A stretch of DNA of 64,000 bases from Chlorops oryzae (Eukaryota; Arthropoda; Insecta; Diptera; Chloropidae): NCBI GenBank assembly GCA_020466095.1, contig CM035807.1:77367595-77431594 (forward strand), in the 5' to 3' direction. Positions 48,341 through 60,244 of the stretch are shown piece by piece. Numbering within the stretch: position 1 is the first letter of the stretch; every line of letters starts with the position of its first letter. Position numbers and translations under genes: made by a program. The notes beneath the pieces were generated by a model. That model was not told the origin of the DNA, made no database searches, and was given only the letters and a program-made list of their open reading frames with translations.

Positions 48341-49709
48341 CACAGTGTCGCGACTCCATATATTCTGTGGCCAAAACTAGAAGGAGTGGTCGTAGAGCAA
48401 TGAAACTTGGTTGGAGTATTACTATGGGCCAAATTAAAAAATTTTGAGAAAATCATATAATTCCGCCCACTGCACCGCCCACCTCCCATATAAAGTGATT
48501 TTCTAATTTCCACAGTTTTAGTGTTAGAAAGCTGAGATTCGGTCCAAATGTTATTTAGAGAGAGAAAACGTAGACCCCAAAATTTTTATGGGGTACCTAG
48601 CCCCCTTCAAAAACTGTACCCTTTCAAAGTTCACAGTTTTATGGTGCACTTTTCATATAGAATTTTTTTTACCTAATTAAAAAATTGTATAAGCTATTTA
48701 TGGATTTCAATACCTTAATTTTAGGTCCAAATGACGACAAGCGAAAATTGCAAAGCAGCGAAAATGCATGAAAATTCAATGAAAAAATTGCAGCACTTTC
48801 GCCCGTTCGCTCCTGAAATTATCCTTGCTGTTCAACAATACATTCAGTTTTGAATGGAAACTTTCGCTTTTTTTATTAGAAGTCTATCCACTTCTATTCC
48901 CCTTCTCATACAAATGCAAGCTATTTGGAATCATAATTTGACTAGTTTTGCACAAAAATCCTTTTATCCTTAGTTAAAGTGCCGGGAAGCGGCCCAAAGA
49001 GCCTTAAATTTCAACAGAAGTAGATCAGTCATTTTACGAAATTTAGTAAGATCTTTTTCTTCGCCAACTTTGGATTTCAAAAAACTTAAAACGAATTCGA
49101 CAGCATCTTTGTGTAGCTTTCCCCTGCAATGCAGCCACCAGACTTCAAAAATGTCGCGAATTTTTGGAGAAGATGACAGTAGAAATGAACGAAAAACTTA
49201 GCTCGTCGCACCTCATCGCACATTCTCTTTTTTTCTATTATAGAGTTTAAATTACTCACTTTTGATCCTGTGAATTTCTTCGATAAGTTTTGATAAGTTT
49301 TTTTTAAATTCAATTTCAAAGTTTTCGAAGGATTTACTTTTCACTTTTAAAACGCATTTCACAAAAAGTAACGGGACTTAGCATATGTTGAAAGCATGTT
49401 GGAAATAATGGTTTTTGTATACAATAGACACCTATTTTATCATAATACCGGTTTTTTTTTTAAATAATAGCAGCTATTAAACTATCATTTTTATTTAAAA
49501 CAACCACAGATTTGCATATAAAAATTCATGGAAATTTTTTTTTTCGTCAATCAACTTTGATGGGCTGAAATACTTACTTACAACAGAATTTTTTATTAAA
49601 AGTGATCTGATGTCTTCAAGTTGATCTATTTCCAATAGATTGACATTAAAAATGTTTTGAAATTTATCATTTCATTTTTTTCCTTTTTGGCCGCACTCGC
49701 GCCACTGTG
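48341..49709. mobile_element. Transib-like non-autonomous element (1369 bp)
   Basis: Left end CACAGTGTCGCGACTCC and right end, read inward, CACAGTGGCGCGAGTGCGG; both then continue to GGCCAAAA. Exact 5-base duplications CGACC flank it (48336-48340 and 49710-49714). The CACAGTG start, with a GC-rich 5-base duplication, is the Transib hallmark. No transposase frame. Confidence 0.72.
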
Positions 49710-49714
49710 CGACC

Positions 49715-50592
49715 CCTCGCAACGCTGCTACCGATGCAGTGGTAGCTAGCTACCATGGTAGGCGAATGACGACACTGAGTCGACTTTGCCTGGCGAAAAA
49801 AATTATTTCTGAAGGTTAAAGGCTTTTTGACATAAAATAAATAATAGTTGTTTAGATATGATATTTATGATACCATCATTTAGAATCGGTAATAAATTGA
49901 ATTAATATCCTATTGCTCAACGAGAAAGCCCCAATTTTTCTATTAGATTGATTAACGTAAATATAAGTATTTATTTATATTTGAACAGGAATTGGGAATC
50001 CTGAGAGCTCAATTCGGCTCTAAAAGTATTGAATTCCGATCCTAAGTGTAAAATTATCATTTTTTTGAATTTTCGCAATATTTTCTTACACTTTTAATTG
50101 ACTGAAAAACGTTGTTAAATTGTCGTAAATTCCTATAGAATGAAAAAAGTGCCGACTACTCGCTTCAATATCCTTCCACTTTCGTTATTTCATTCATTTT
50201 TATATGACATTGTAAAATGGCCAACGTTGCTCTTCCCTTCATGACAGATATCAATAAACTATAATTAACTGCTCGGATCAAGTCGATTAATTTGCCCGAA
50301 GTGCCTGTGCACGCGGAAAGAAACTCCCTTACAACACCCACGAAAGGACAAAAAAGTGTTTTCCAGTTTTATTTCTTTACAATGCAAAAAGCGTCGAAGA
50401 CGTATTCCTTTATCCGTCATCGACCGATGTCTGTATTTTCAACGCACGAGCATGGAATGAAGATTAAAACAATTGACTTCGGCCCAGGCCAATTAGCGCT
50501 TTCAAGTTCACTTTCAGTGTTCAACAAGTGCTGCAGAGCGGAGGTTGTGAGCAGGAAATTTTGTTCGCTGCGCCAGGAGGAGCAACGAGAAT
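49715..50592. other. 5' flank of Gr28a
   Basis: AT-rich to about 50200. The region 50290-50592 is more coding-like in composition and open in another frame, but it reads into exon 1 out of frame, so it is more likely leader. No clear TATA box was seen. Confidence 0.35.
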
Positions 50593-52075
50593 ATGGGTTG
50601 GAAATTCTGGGTGAATTTTACAAAAGCGGAAAATATTTTCCAGTCATTGCGTCCGTTTACGTATATTTCGCTTATTGGCTTAGCGCCGTTCAGTCTGCAA
50701 TCGCAACAAGAAGTCCGTACTTCGGCGATATCCTTTGCGGCGGGAGTTTTGCATTTCCTTTTCTTTGTTCTTTGCTTCTTTCTCTCGTTTCACGAAGGCG
50801 ATTCGATTATCAGTTATTTCTTTCAAACAAATATAACGAAACTAGGCGATGCGACGCTATCTTTGACCGGCATCATAGCGATGCTTATGATATTCGGATT
50901 TGCGAATTTGAAGCGGAACTCATTGATTAGCATCATGCAGAATAATTTGATTGTGGATCAAAATTTCATACGTCTGGGCATGAAAATGGATTATACGAAA
51001 ATATTTTGGTATTCCTGCTGCATGTCGCTGGTTATGTTACTCTTCAACGGGGTCTATTTATTCGTTAGTCATATGCTTCTGAGATCGGCGGGGATAACAC
51101 CCTCGTTCGTTGTTTTCACCGCATTCGCTTTGCCGCACATAAATATCAGCATTATGGTCTTTAAGTTCCTCTGCACAACTCATCTGGCGAAAAGCCGATT
51201 CCGTATGTTGAATGCGGTAAGTGTTTCTGTTTCTGTTTCGTTTCGTTTCGAATCGAATCGTCGATTTGATTACTTCGTTCATTCAATCTTCACTCTTCCA
51301 GTTACTTCAAGATATCCTCGACGCGCACATCGAAGAATTGAGCGCTGCAGAATTTTCGCCAACGCATTCATCCGTGCGTATTCATCGCACGTTCTCACAT
51401 CGTCGGCGAGGTTATCCGGTTATAATGTCTGCGCCACGTTATAGCATTACCTCGATTATACGTCAGAATCCTGAGTCGGCTTTGAGGCAATCAACAAATG
51501 TTCATAATCTTCTATGCGATATTTGCGAAACGATCGAGGATTACTTCACATATCCTCTCTTGGCAATTATTTCGATATCGTTTCTCTTCATCATCTTTGA
51601 TGATTTCTACATGCTGGAGGTTCTGCTCAATCCCAGTCGGGTAACGGTCTTCGAAGCCGATGAATTCTTTGCATTTTTCTTCGCCCAAATGATTTGGTAT
51701 GCCATCAAAATTATCCTGATCGTTGAGGGCAGCTCTACAACGATCAAAGAGAGCTCCAAAAGTGCTGCCGTTGTACATAAAATCATGAATATTATCCAAT
51801 GATCCGAGTGTAAGAGAAATCCTCTTACGCTTCTCGCTGCAACTTGCACATCGTCGTGTTCGATTTACCGCTGCCGGATTGTTCAATTTGGATCGAACGC
51901 TTCTGTTTACGGTAAGCCCTAACAACAAATTCAGTAGAGTCTCTCTTTTGCGATCACCCTTTTGCAGATCAGTGGCGCAGCAACTTGTTATCTGATTATT
52001 CTCATACAGTTTCGTTCAACGCCGTATCATAAGGTCATATCGGATGCTGGAATGGGCAATCAGACAGAAGTCTGA
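50593..52075 (+). pseudogene. Gr28a orthologue with an apparent +1 frameshift
   Basis: Exon 1 (50593-51216, 208 codons) starts MGWKFWVNFTKAENIFQSLR and includes SIISYFFQTNITKLGD and FALPHINISIMVFKFLCTT, closely like Drosophila Gr28a. Exon 2 (51302-51911) starts LLQDILDAHIEEL and contains FADEFF-like EADEFFAFFF and VHKIMNI. This exon is 610 bases, one more than a multiple of three, although it begins and ends in phase 0. After KIMNI the frame runs into TGA; one base too many near 51793-51795 (ATTATCC where ATTACC would read Ile-Thr) restores DPSVREILLRFSLQLAHRRV and FTAAGLFNLDRTLLFT. Exon 3 (51968-52075) has the TM7 signature TCYLIILIQF. As written the protein would lose TM7. Repairing one base gives about 446 residues. 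It may be a real null, a polymorphism or an assembly error. In Drosophila larvae Gr28a takes part in taste of RNA and ribonucleosides. Confidence 0.9.
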
Positions 52076-52105
52076 AGCAGGAAAAAACTTCCTAGAATTA
52101 TATTA

Positions 52106-53401
52106 TATGGGCGATTCCCTATACACGATTTCCGATAATTTTTTATTTACGATAAAAGTGTTTTTTTTTTTTTGTCAATAGTACAAAGAAGAAAGTCGAA
52201 ATTTAATATTAAATTTATTTATATTTGTTTTAACTTCATATTTCATTTATTGGCGCGTTTGAAAATATTACTATTCAAAAATCTTGACAAAACTTTAAAG
52301 TCATACCTTTTTAAACTGTCACAAAACAGCCGTTGCCGATTTACTACATATTTTGTTATTTTGATATGCCTTGACTAATGATATACGCTGAAAGCCATCG
52401 TCAACAGTGTCCTAGAATTTTATGATATAGCTCGCAGTCTTTAAGAACATCTTCTTTAAATATGTGGCAAAAATAGAAATTAATGAAAAGATAGCCATGT
52501 TGGATGAACAATGGGCGGGCTGAAATATATACCAAGCATTCAATCAAAACATTTCTTCTAATTTCAAGAGACTCGTAGCATTTCTGTGGTGCGCACTTCA
52601 CGGTCTCATTTTAAATGCAAATTGGTTTTGAAGTCGCCAAAAAGCCCCACTAATACAGAAAGTGGTTGGAGTGATGGCGACTTGGAGCCTCTTTCAAATC
52701 TCAAAATACGAAAAGAAACTCTGCATCCTGATATATCTGTGCCTTCAGTTTCGGACCAGAGCAAATCTTTATTACCCCTTAAAAAAAGATGGAGCGTTTT
52801 CGATTTTAACAGTGATTCAGATACTGAATTTATAAATGACGAAACTCTATCAACGTCTTTTCAAGCTTCAGAATAATGACGATGAGCATGTCCTGAAACT
52901 CCTACTGTCCAAATTTCTGTTTTAAAAAGATATTTTTGCGATGGTTTGTATGCCCTCGTACAATTGTTCTGCAAAACCGGAAAAAAAAGACTGGTTGCAC
53001 CCGCGATAATTTGATGTTGCACCCGCGATTAATATAAAAACGAATAACTCTTTGTTTATATTTCTCTTGTTAACACTTTTCATTTCCTGTAGTTTGTTTA
53101 GTATACATCTAACAAAATATTAAGGCATAACACATAAAATGTATCACAATTAACAGATTTATGCGTTTTTTGTCTCTGATCTAGAAACGTAGGGCCAAAT
53201 TTGTTTGACCCGCGATGGAAATTTAAATAATTTACAAGATTTTAATAGTATTATTTCAAAATACTTGTGACCTAATATGCAATGAAAATATTAAGATGTA
53301 GCCCTTTCAAGACTATTTTTATTAAAAATGTTTTTTATTTAGTTACATGAAACTAAAACATACGTGTAAATGTTGCACCCGCGATTATGGAATCGCCCAT
53401 A
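52106..53401. mobile_element. 1.3-kb TIR element just after Gr28a
   Basis: Ends TATGGGCGATTCC and GGAATCGCCCATA are exact inverse copies, with TATTA on both sides (52101-52105 and 53402-53406), although the AT-rich flanks make this duplication weak evidence. GTTGCACCCGCGATAA-like words occur three times (52994, 53013, 53371). It begins 31 bases after the Gr28a stop, so Gr28a may end its transcript inside it. Confidence 0.6.
52586..52876 (+). CDS. Hypothetical acidic 96-residue frame inside the 1.3-kb element
   Basis: The frame has low-complexity, Ser/Asp-rich composition (SGWSDGDLEPLSN, FDFNSDSDTEFINDE) that looks like a disordered protein segment rather than random AT-rich translation. No catalytic motif or known domain was recognised. 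It may be a remnant of the element's own protein or a captured exon. Confidence 0.25.
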   Translation: MVRTSRSHFKCKLVLKSPKSPTNTESGWSDGDLEPLSNLKIRKETLHPDISVPSVSDQSKSLLPLKKRWSVFDFNSDSDTEFINDETLSTSFQASE

Positions 53402-53514
53402 TATTAAATAAAATCCTTCAAGCATCAAATTGCCTTTTTTAAAGTCCTCTCGGCGATACCTTGGTGCGTCGCCGTTGAAAAAATAATTAAAATATAAAAA
53501 AAACAATTGAATTT

Positions 53515-53775
53515 TCATTTTCTTAAAGTCGTTGAGCTCGTCATAAAGTCTTTGGCACTATCGTAAGCCTTTAATGTGCGTAATTCGTCAATCCATGAGG
53601 CACGATATTTCTTAAGATGTTCTTCCTCTTTTTTGCGCATTTCATGTTCATGGAATTTAAATACCGAATGTGCTTTCTTCTCTGTTTCCTACCGTTTCCT
53701 ACCTCCAAGATAATGTCCCCCGAGAACGGTAATTCCCGCCAACTTCCACTTTGGCTCCTTCTCATATAAAATCAT
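53515..53775 (-). pseudogene. Unidentified small protein relic (87 codons, one stop)
   Basis: On the - strand from ATG 53775 one frame reads MILYEKEPKWKLAGITVLGG, then LGGRKR, a TAG at 53689-53691, then EKKAHSVFKFHEHEMRKKEE, HLKKYRASWIDELRTLKAYD and DFMTSSTTLRK with a TGA. Composition is protein-like on both sides of the stop. The stop lies in a tandem 10-base duplication (GGTAGGAAAC twice, 53684-53703). Removing the 21 bases from GTAGG to ACAG, which begin GT and end AG, would keep frame. I do not recognise the family. Confidence 0.4.
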
Positions 53776-54221
53776 TTACATGCTTATTTACAAACTTTGA
53801 ATTGAACTCTCAATGGAATGTTTTTATTGTTCTTTGTTCATGTCCCAATATCTACCTCGCAACCAGCTCCACTTTCATTCAATTTCCAATTTAAGTACAT
53901 TTGGAATTCGAATTAAAAAAAAAACGATCGCGCTATAACCTAGATTCATCCCGGGGCTGCTTATAACACGGGTTTGACAGCTCGGGCCTCCCTATAATTA
54001 AGATTTATACAGCTCGGGGCTTCTTATAATTAAGCTTCAGCATTAGGAGCCGAAAACTTATCTATATGTATCGGTATATATTTAGATATGTATCGATATA
54101 TTGCGATATACCAATACGGTGCATGCCTGAACTATGTCTCTCTAACAAAAGTTTGCGTCTTGGACACATCAGGTTGTGTCTGAACTATTCTATATATCAA
54201 AAGTTTGCGTCGAAACTATCG
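53776..54221. other. Gene-free stretch
   Basis: No gene. GGGGCTGCTTATAACACGG, CGGGCCTCCCTATAATTAAG and CGGGGCTTCTTATAATTAAG near 53950-54035 form three loose direct repeats. Confidence 0.4.
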
Positions 54222-54700
54222 CACAGTGGTATTTCTTCATACATTTCTTGACAAAAACATAGAAGGACTTGCGCAAGAGCAATGAAATTTGGCATGGACG
54301 TTTCTTTACATGAATTTTAGAAAAAACTATGGAAATCAAACCACAACGACCCGCATCCCCCTATAAAGGGGACCCAATTGTCGCATTCTTGGGCCTAAAG
54401 ACTTTAAATTCGAAGCAGAGCTTACTGCTGTGCTTCAAAATTGGAAAAAAACTTATTTAAAGTATGCTGGCACGCCCACTTTTTTCCACGCCCACTCAAA
54501 GTCGGTCAATAGAGCCACATTTGAAAAAACTGTGTTTCAAAAATGCTTCACTATGAAAAACTTGATTCGCCAATTTTCCGGCATTTTGACGTAATGGAAT
54601 TTTGTTGACATTTTGCAAAATTTTACCCAGTTGAAATCTTTATGAAAATGCTTCAAAATCCCTTGCCTTTTTTAATGCAGACCTGTGTAATCTACTAAAT
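54222..54700 (+). mobile_element. Transib-like left-end fragment
   Basis: Begins CACAGTGGTATTTCTTCATA, like the left end at 16662, then AGAGCAATGAAATTTGGC as in the body of 48341, then GACGTAATGGAATTTTGTTG, matching 18500-18560 and 60850-60880. No right end was found, so the copy is truncated. Confidence 0.5.
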
Positions 54701-54896
54701 TAAAAAGAACTTTTTTCAGAAACATATTTCAATTTTTTTTTTATCTTTCATTTAGTTTGATTCGGATGGTCTGTTCCATTTTCCTACTTAATTTATAAGT
54801 ATTTTTTATTATGTATTATGTTTCAATTTTAATGATCTTTATTTTTGATTTCCATGGATGTTTGTTTTTTTTATTTTACTTTATATATTGATTGTT

Positions 54897-55125
54897 GGCT
54901 CTGGGATAGCGTAGTAGGTGCGTGCTATGCTCTTGATTCCGGGGTCCGAGGTCCGATTCCCAGTATAGGCAAAACGGAGTGTAACATTCCAAGCCTAGCA
55001 TTGGTTTTTCAAAAAATCGCATGTTGAGGGCACACTACAAAAAAAGACATACATTCACACAAACACAAGAAACCCGCCTCGTGGTACCACAATGGGCCGG
55101 TTAACGGCCTAAGTGGCCATCCACT
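54897..55125 (+). mobile_element. tRNA-derived SINE, copy 3
   Basis: The head GGCTCTGGGATAGCGTAGTA has a perfect A box (TAGCGTAGTAGG) and a B box GGTCCGATTCC, followed by AACGGAGTGTAACATTCC, GGGCACACTAC and AATGGGCCGGTTAACGGCC. No clear flanking duplication was seen. It matches the two - strand copies over its length. Confidence 0.82.
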
Positions 55126-55475
55126 CTAAAATACATACAAACATTCATGTTCTTATGTAGCTCCACTTCATCAATCTTCCTGAGTTCAAATAAAATTTAG
55201 ACGCAAACATTTTTTTTTTTTCCTAAGCCGGTCGTAGAGTCTCCTTCGAATATTTGCAAAGCATAAAATTAACCCATCAAATAAAATTCCTAGAAAAAGA
55301 AAAATAAATAATAATGATTGTCGCATAAAACGCAGGAAAGAGAAGAAAGAGTCATAAAACTATGAAAACCAAAAATTTGCATGAGAATATCATTCGAAAT
55401 CGTTTCGGGGTAATTTTTCGGCATACTCCACGAAAGCATCTTATCGAAAGAGTCTTGGCGCAAATAAATAACGAT

Positions 55476-56640
55476 GAAAATGGAAATGAAAATGAAAGCG
55501 AAAGCGAAAGTGAAAGTGAAACTATCAACGATTGCAAAATTCAGTGTCACTGTGTCAGATAGTTGGAAGCTTTGTTCTATATAGGCCTCCTCCCCTCCCC
55601 GCCCCTCCCTTCCCCTTGGAATGAAATTTCGGCAATGTGTAGAAGTTCGACTGTGAAAATTGAAATGAAACACAAACGCGAACGCGAACGAACGAAGGAA
55701 TGGAAACGAAGGAAAGGAAACGAAATGAAAAATGCGAAGAAGGAGTTTGGGCGAAGTGATTCCCATGGCGCCACTGATGTTATTATCGAAAGTAGTTGTA
55801 ATGCCGAAATCGCTGCCTGTCTGTGCCGTTGTTGTTGTTGTGTTGTCGTTGTCGTTTGTCTCCGATTTCCGTTCTCAGCGACTCAGCGTTGCAGCATCCG
55901 CCGAAAAGTGCTTCGATGGCAGAATGCGGGCAAGCAGGCATACAAAATCTAAGCTCAAGACCGGCGAAGAGACGAACGTAAAATTTTCAATGTCTATTTG
56001 CGTCCCCCACGCCGCTCAATTGCCGGAGAGCCTAGTCAACATCAAAGACGCTCGGAGTGGTGGCAGCCCACTTACCCACACACGCAAGGAAAGTGCAAAA
56101 GGCTCAACGCACCCGCATCGAAATTTTCTTGTACTTATCGTGGCGGCTCCCACCCGCACCCGACCAGCACCCGTACGTACATATACACGCTTATGCGATA
56201 ACACGCACACAGGCAAATGAAATAAATAACAAAAAAAAGTGCGTGAATTTTGTGAGTTTTTGGAAAACAACTCAAACTATGGCCTCTAGGCGCCAGAGGC
56301 GCATTTATTTTTTTACGCTTGAAACTGCTTTCGACGGAAGTGTTGTTATCATTGCCATTTGCTATAGAGCGTTGAATTTGTTGTTGCTTTCGCAACTTTC
56401 CCCGCAAAAACACACACAGCCAACGACTACGCGCTCACACTCACCCAATCGCACGCTCATCCGGACGCACACACACTCCCAAACACTCACGCTGATTTAT
56501 CTGCAAACTTCCTGAGGTCCTGCCGAGCCGTGCCGAAGAACTTTGCGGAGTCTTTAGCTTTTCGTCCGCTTTCAACGCACATTCGGAGAAACTCGCGTGC
56601 AATTCGTTTCCTGCACTCAAGCGCACGATAGGAATTTTCT
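55476..56640. other. GC- and CpG-richer block, possible promoter or 5' exon of a neighbouring gene
   Basis: After a (GAAAGY)n run at 55488-55525 the base composition changes for about 1.1 kb, with CA/CAC-rich stretches (56405-56500). Several overlapping open frames exist in all phases but none has a domain. In this AT-rich window such a block most often marks a 5' regulatory region or UTR. Confidence 0.3.
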
Positions 56641-57822
56641 TTTATTTTTTCCTTTTTAAAGTTCGCCCGTAAAAGTTTTCCACAGATTGTATGTATGCCT
56701 GTGTGAATGTTATTTGTCCAAGAATGCTCCTACGTAAATACTTTCACAATCGCCCTTCGCCTACCGATAGCTGTACAGTCATTAGGTTCAAGCATCTACA
56801 ACTGCCCATCAGCGGACTGGTTTTCTTTTTGCTGAAAGTAACCGAAGTCCTTATCGCCGCCGCCATCATTTTAGGTTGCCCTCTTCCTTTTTTGTTTTTT
56901 TTTTTTTTGTGTTTGACTGCAAGGGAAATAAAATGGAACTTCAATGGAAAAAACGAAAGGATTTTTATGGGCTTTGTAGTGTTGGCAGTAGTAAAAAAGA
57001 AGCCTTGGTAGAATTTATTTATTACAACTATTAATAAACTTTACTATTTTGAGATGGAGGAAAAAATATAAAACTGAAAATTCACTGAAAATCACTCCTT
57101 TCTTTTATCTTTCAGTAAAAGGACACAAATTATTATGGTTGCCGTAGAACTTCTAGAACGAATTCGACGGTTATTGGAATCTAAAGACAAAAAGCCTCAA
57201 AATAAAAGCTCTTCACGTAGACCTCAAGCAGTGGCTGGGTATTATTTTTAAAGAGGTTACAACTCTCTCAATCACTAGGGCTGCTAGTCCATCGCAGTGC
57301 GCTAGCCATGCAAAAATCTAATGGAAAAACGGATATGGTGCTTACTTAAGGAAAAATGGCATTTATGGGATGAGACCTCTTAAATAAAATATTATTATCT
57401 TTGGTTGAGATCAAGCTAGCTATTTGAGAACTTCATTGATAGGAGTTTCTATTTTTTGAGGTCAAACTGACTCAGAGCCGATATTACAAGAAACATTTAA
57501 AGACATTTTAAAATAAAAGTAAAAAACTTAAAGAAAACAAGTAAAAAAGTTTATATCGCCTAAGCCGATTGCACACATACCTACCTTTTTCCCAGCTTAA
57601 AATATGTTAAAACATTACCCTCCTTCTGTCGCAGTCGGGTACAAAGAAAATGTGCGTATTTTACGTATTTCGCTTAAGTTAGTATGCAATTGGGTAAATT
57701 TTTGACTGGTCCATTGAAAAGCAATTTTTTTCGTTTTCGCGAATGGTGGTCATGGCCAAATTTAAACCCCAAGAGGACATTATATCCGTTTTATATAGAA
57801 ATATGAGAATAACAGAACATTC
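56641..57822. other. Gene-free interval
   Basis: AT-rich, poly(T) at 56893-56905. No supported gene. Confidence 0.45.
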
Positions 57823-58381
57823 TTTATACCCAGCGTAAGCAGGGTATACTAGTTTTTTTTCGAATCTTGTAACAGCCAGAACTAAGCTCCGTGGTTATAG
57901 ACATATATGTATATATATATATATATATATTCTTGATCAGGATCAAAAACTGAATCGATTTAAACATGTCCGTCTTTCTGTCTATCCGTCTGTCTGTCTG
58001 TCCGTCTGTCCGTCTGTCCGTCTGTCCGTCCGCCCATGGTCGGATCTCCTCCGAAACGGCTGGACCAACCAAGTCGAAATTTGGCACACAGGTATATCGG
58101 GATCCGAGTATGATCCTAAGTAAAAATGGGAGACATCCACCCACTGCCCCGCCCACCAATGAATTTCAGGTGTTTTCAGTAAAATTCTTTTAACTTGCGA
58201 ACCACTTAACACTAGTGTCCGACCGAAGGTTCGGCTTCGGCTTCGGTAATCGGCATAATCGGCCAATTCTTAATCTTCGGCTTCGGCTTCGGCTTCGGCT
58301 GGAAAAAGCCGAATATTTTAGCCGAATATTTTTGCATTTTAATGGAAGTAAAAAAGTCACGATAGATTTTCAATTGCTTCA

Positions 58382-58642
58382 TTGAGACCTAGTGACACTA
58401 TTGTGAATTATTGCCATAAATTTTTGCACAATTGCACAAAAGTTTTCAACATTAAACGCATGGCAGAGAATTATTTATCTGCCCCTACAACAAGCGTGGC
58501 CAGCGAACAACTCTTTAGCGCTGCCGGTCAACTGTATACTGAACGACGATCAAATCTCCTCGGAAAAAATGCTGATAAGCTGCTATTTTTAGCTTATAAT
58601 ATTAAGCTTTTTAATTTTGATTACACGGGTCTGCAAAAATAA
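58382..58642 (+). pseudogene. hAT transposase C-terminal (hATC dimerisation) fragment
   Basis: The frame contains AENYLSAPTTSVASEQLFSA, AGQLYTERRSNLLGKNAD and KLLFLAYNIKL. The pattern of S-V-x-S-E-x-x-F-S-x-A-G followed by R-x-x-L and LxFLxxN is the conserved C-terminus of hAT transposases. All upstream catalytic parts are absent, so the element cannot move itself. Confidence 0.88.
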
Positions 58643-58708
58643 TTTTTTTTCGCCTCCTTTTGAGTTTGACTAGTCGCTCTAGTAGATTTTGGTCTGCAGA
58701 ATAATTGA

Positions 58709-59586
58709 AAACAAGTAAGGGTGTTATAGTCAGGCGAGCCTGACAATAGAATACCCGACACAGACACACGTGTTCAAATAATGTTTAATATCAAGAAGTG
58801 CTTAAGGCCATATGGGGGCCCAATACACCGACTTTTGTTAAATTTCTTTATGAAAACTACCCCTTTGCCACGCCCACTTTTCCAATTTTTTGGAATTCTA
58901 ATCGGAGGCTTAGGAATACGCTCGAATCTTAAGTTTCATTGAAATATTTGGAAAAAGTCCGATTTTGAGGCAGTTTTGAGATTTTTGTGACAGACCCTAG
59001 TACTGGAGGTACCCTTAATAATGGACCGATCTAGGAAATTTTTTAAGAGAATGTTTATGGCTACAAAAGAAGCATAAGTGCCAACATTCGTTCAAGTCCC
59101 ATTTGAAGTTCGGGTGTAGGGGACAATTTTCGAAAAACGCCCTTCTGCCACGCCCACTTTAAAAATTTTTGGAAATCGTATTACTTGCCTTGAAACATGT
59201 TCAAATATCCAATTTCATCAAAATATGTTGAAATATTTCGATTTTAGAGCAGTTTTTGTGATTTTTGTAACAGACCCTAGTACTGGAGGTACCCCTAAAA
59301 ATGGTCCGATCGGGTCCATTCTCGAACTTGTTCTGAATCATGTCGCCGTGAGCACGCATACCAAATTTTGTCAAGATAGCTCAACTCTTTCGATAAGATA
59401 ACTGTATACAGACAGACAGACGGACAGACGGACAGACAGACGGACGGACATGGCTAAATCGAATCTCCTAGTGACACTGATCATTTCTATATATATTTTG
59501 TATGGTCTATTTCGACTGGTTCTGGGTGCTACACACAACCACACAAACGCAATATACCCTCGACACAGAGTGTGTCGGGTATAAAA
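58709..59586 (+). mobile_element. DINE-like element, copy 4 (long form)
   Basis: From ACAAGTAAGGGTGTTATAG to the GTGTGTCGGGTATAAAA hairpin end. It has both ACAGACCCTAGTACTGGAGG blocks (58990 and 59270), as in copy 1, and a short CAGACAGACGGA tract (59405-59450). It lies inside the hAT element. Confidence 0.75.
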
Positions 59587-60244
59587 ACAAACAACTGCAA
59601 TAAATTCGTGCACTCGCGCTCACCTGCTCAGTCGATCAGCATCCGTCAACGCGAACGCATTGTTTCAAAATTCGATCGTGACCGTCAAGCGAGAAGTCTT
59701 CCAACTCGAGTGCGAAAAGTGAACAAAAACCATAAAATTCATGCAAATTAAACGGTATTCGCGCGCGGTCGATAATTATGAAATCAATCCTAACCTAATA
59801 CGCTCACCAGCTCAATATAACCAAGCTTTAAACTAAGCAAAACCTCATGGCAGGCATTCGAATAGGAAGATAATGTAAGTGGTGCTCCTTTCTTTTATAT
59901 TTTATCAATTTTACATGTTTAAATATATATATGTTTAAATTGCAATAAATGCAAAGAAATCCCTTGAAAATAAAATATTTTTCGTGAGTTTTAAGCGACA
60001 AAACCCGCTTTATTACACGACGCTTCGTTAATATAACAAGTAAGAGCGGCGTTGTTCACAGTTTCGCTGACATTGGAGACTGTGTCATGTGTAATATCAA
60101 CTGAAAATCGCACTTAAGAAAACGCGAAAGACAAAATTCGTCGCAGTGTCAATCAAAGCAATAAGAAAGGCATTGGCGGGGGTTTTTCGCCTTTTTATTA
60201 GAACAAAAAAAACGGAATGTTTTTCGTGCAGATAGACAAGTGAC
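59587..60244. other. 658 bases between two DINE 3' ends
   Basis: The composition is less AT-rich and unlike the flanking repeats (for example CTCGCGCTCACCTGCTCAG, TCGCGCGCGGTCG). No frame or motif identifies it. See the finding on possible end bypass. Confidence 0.35.
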
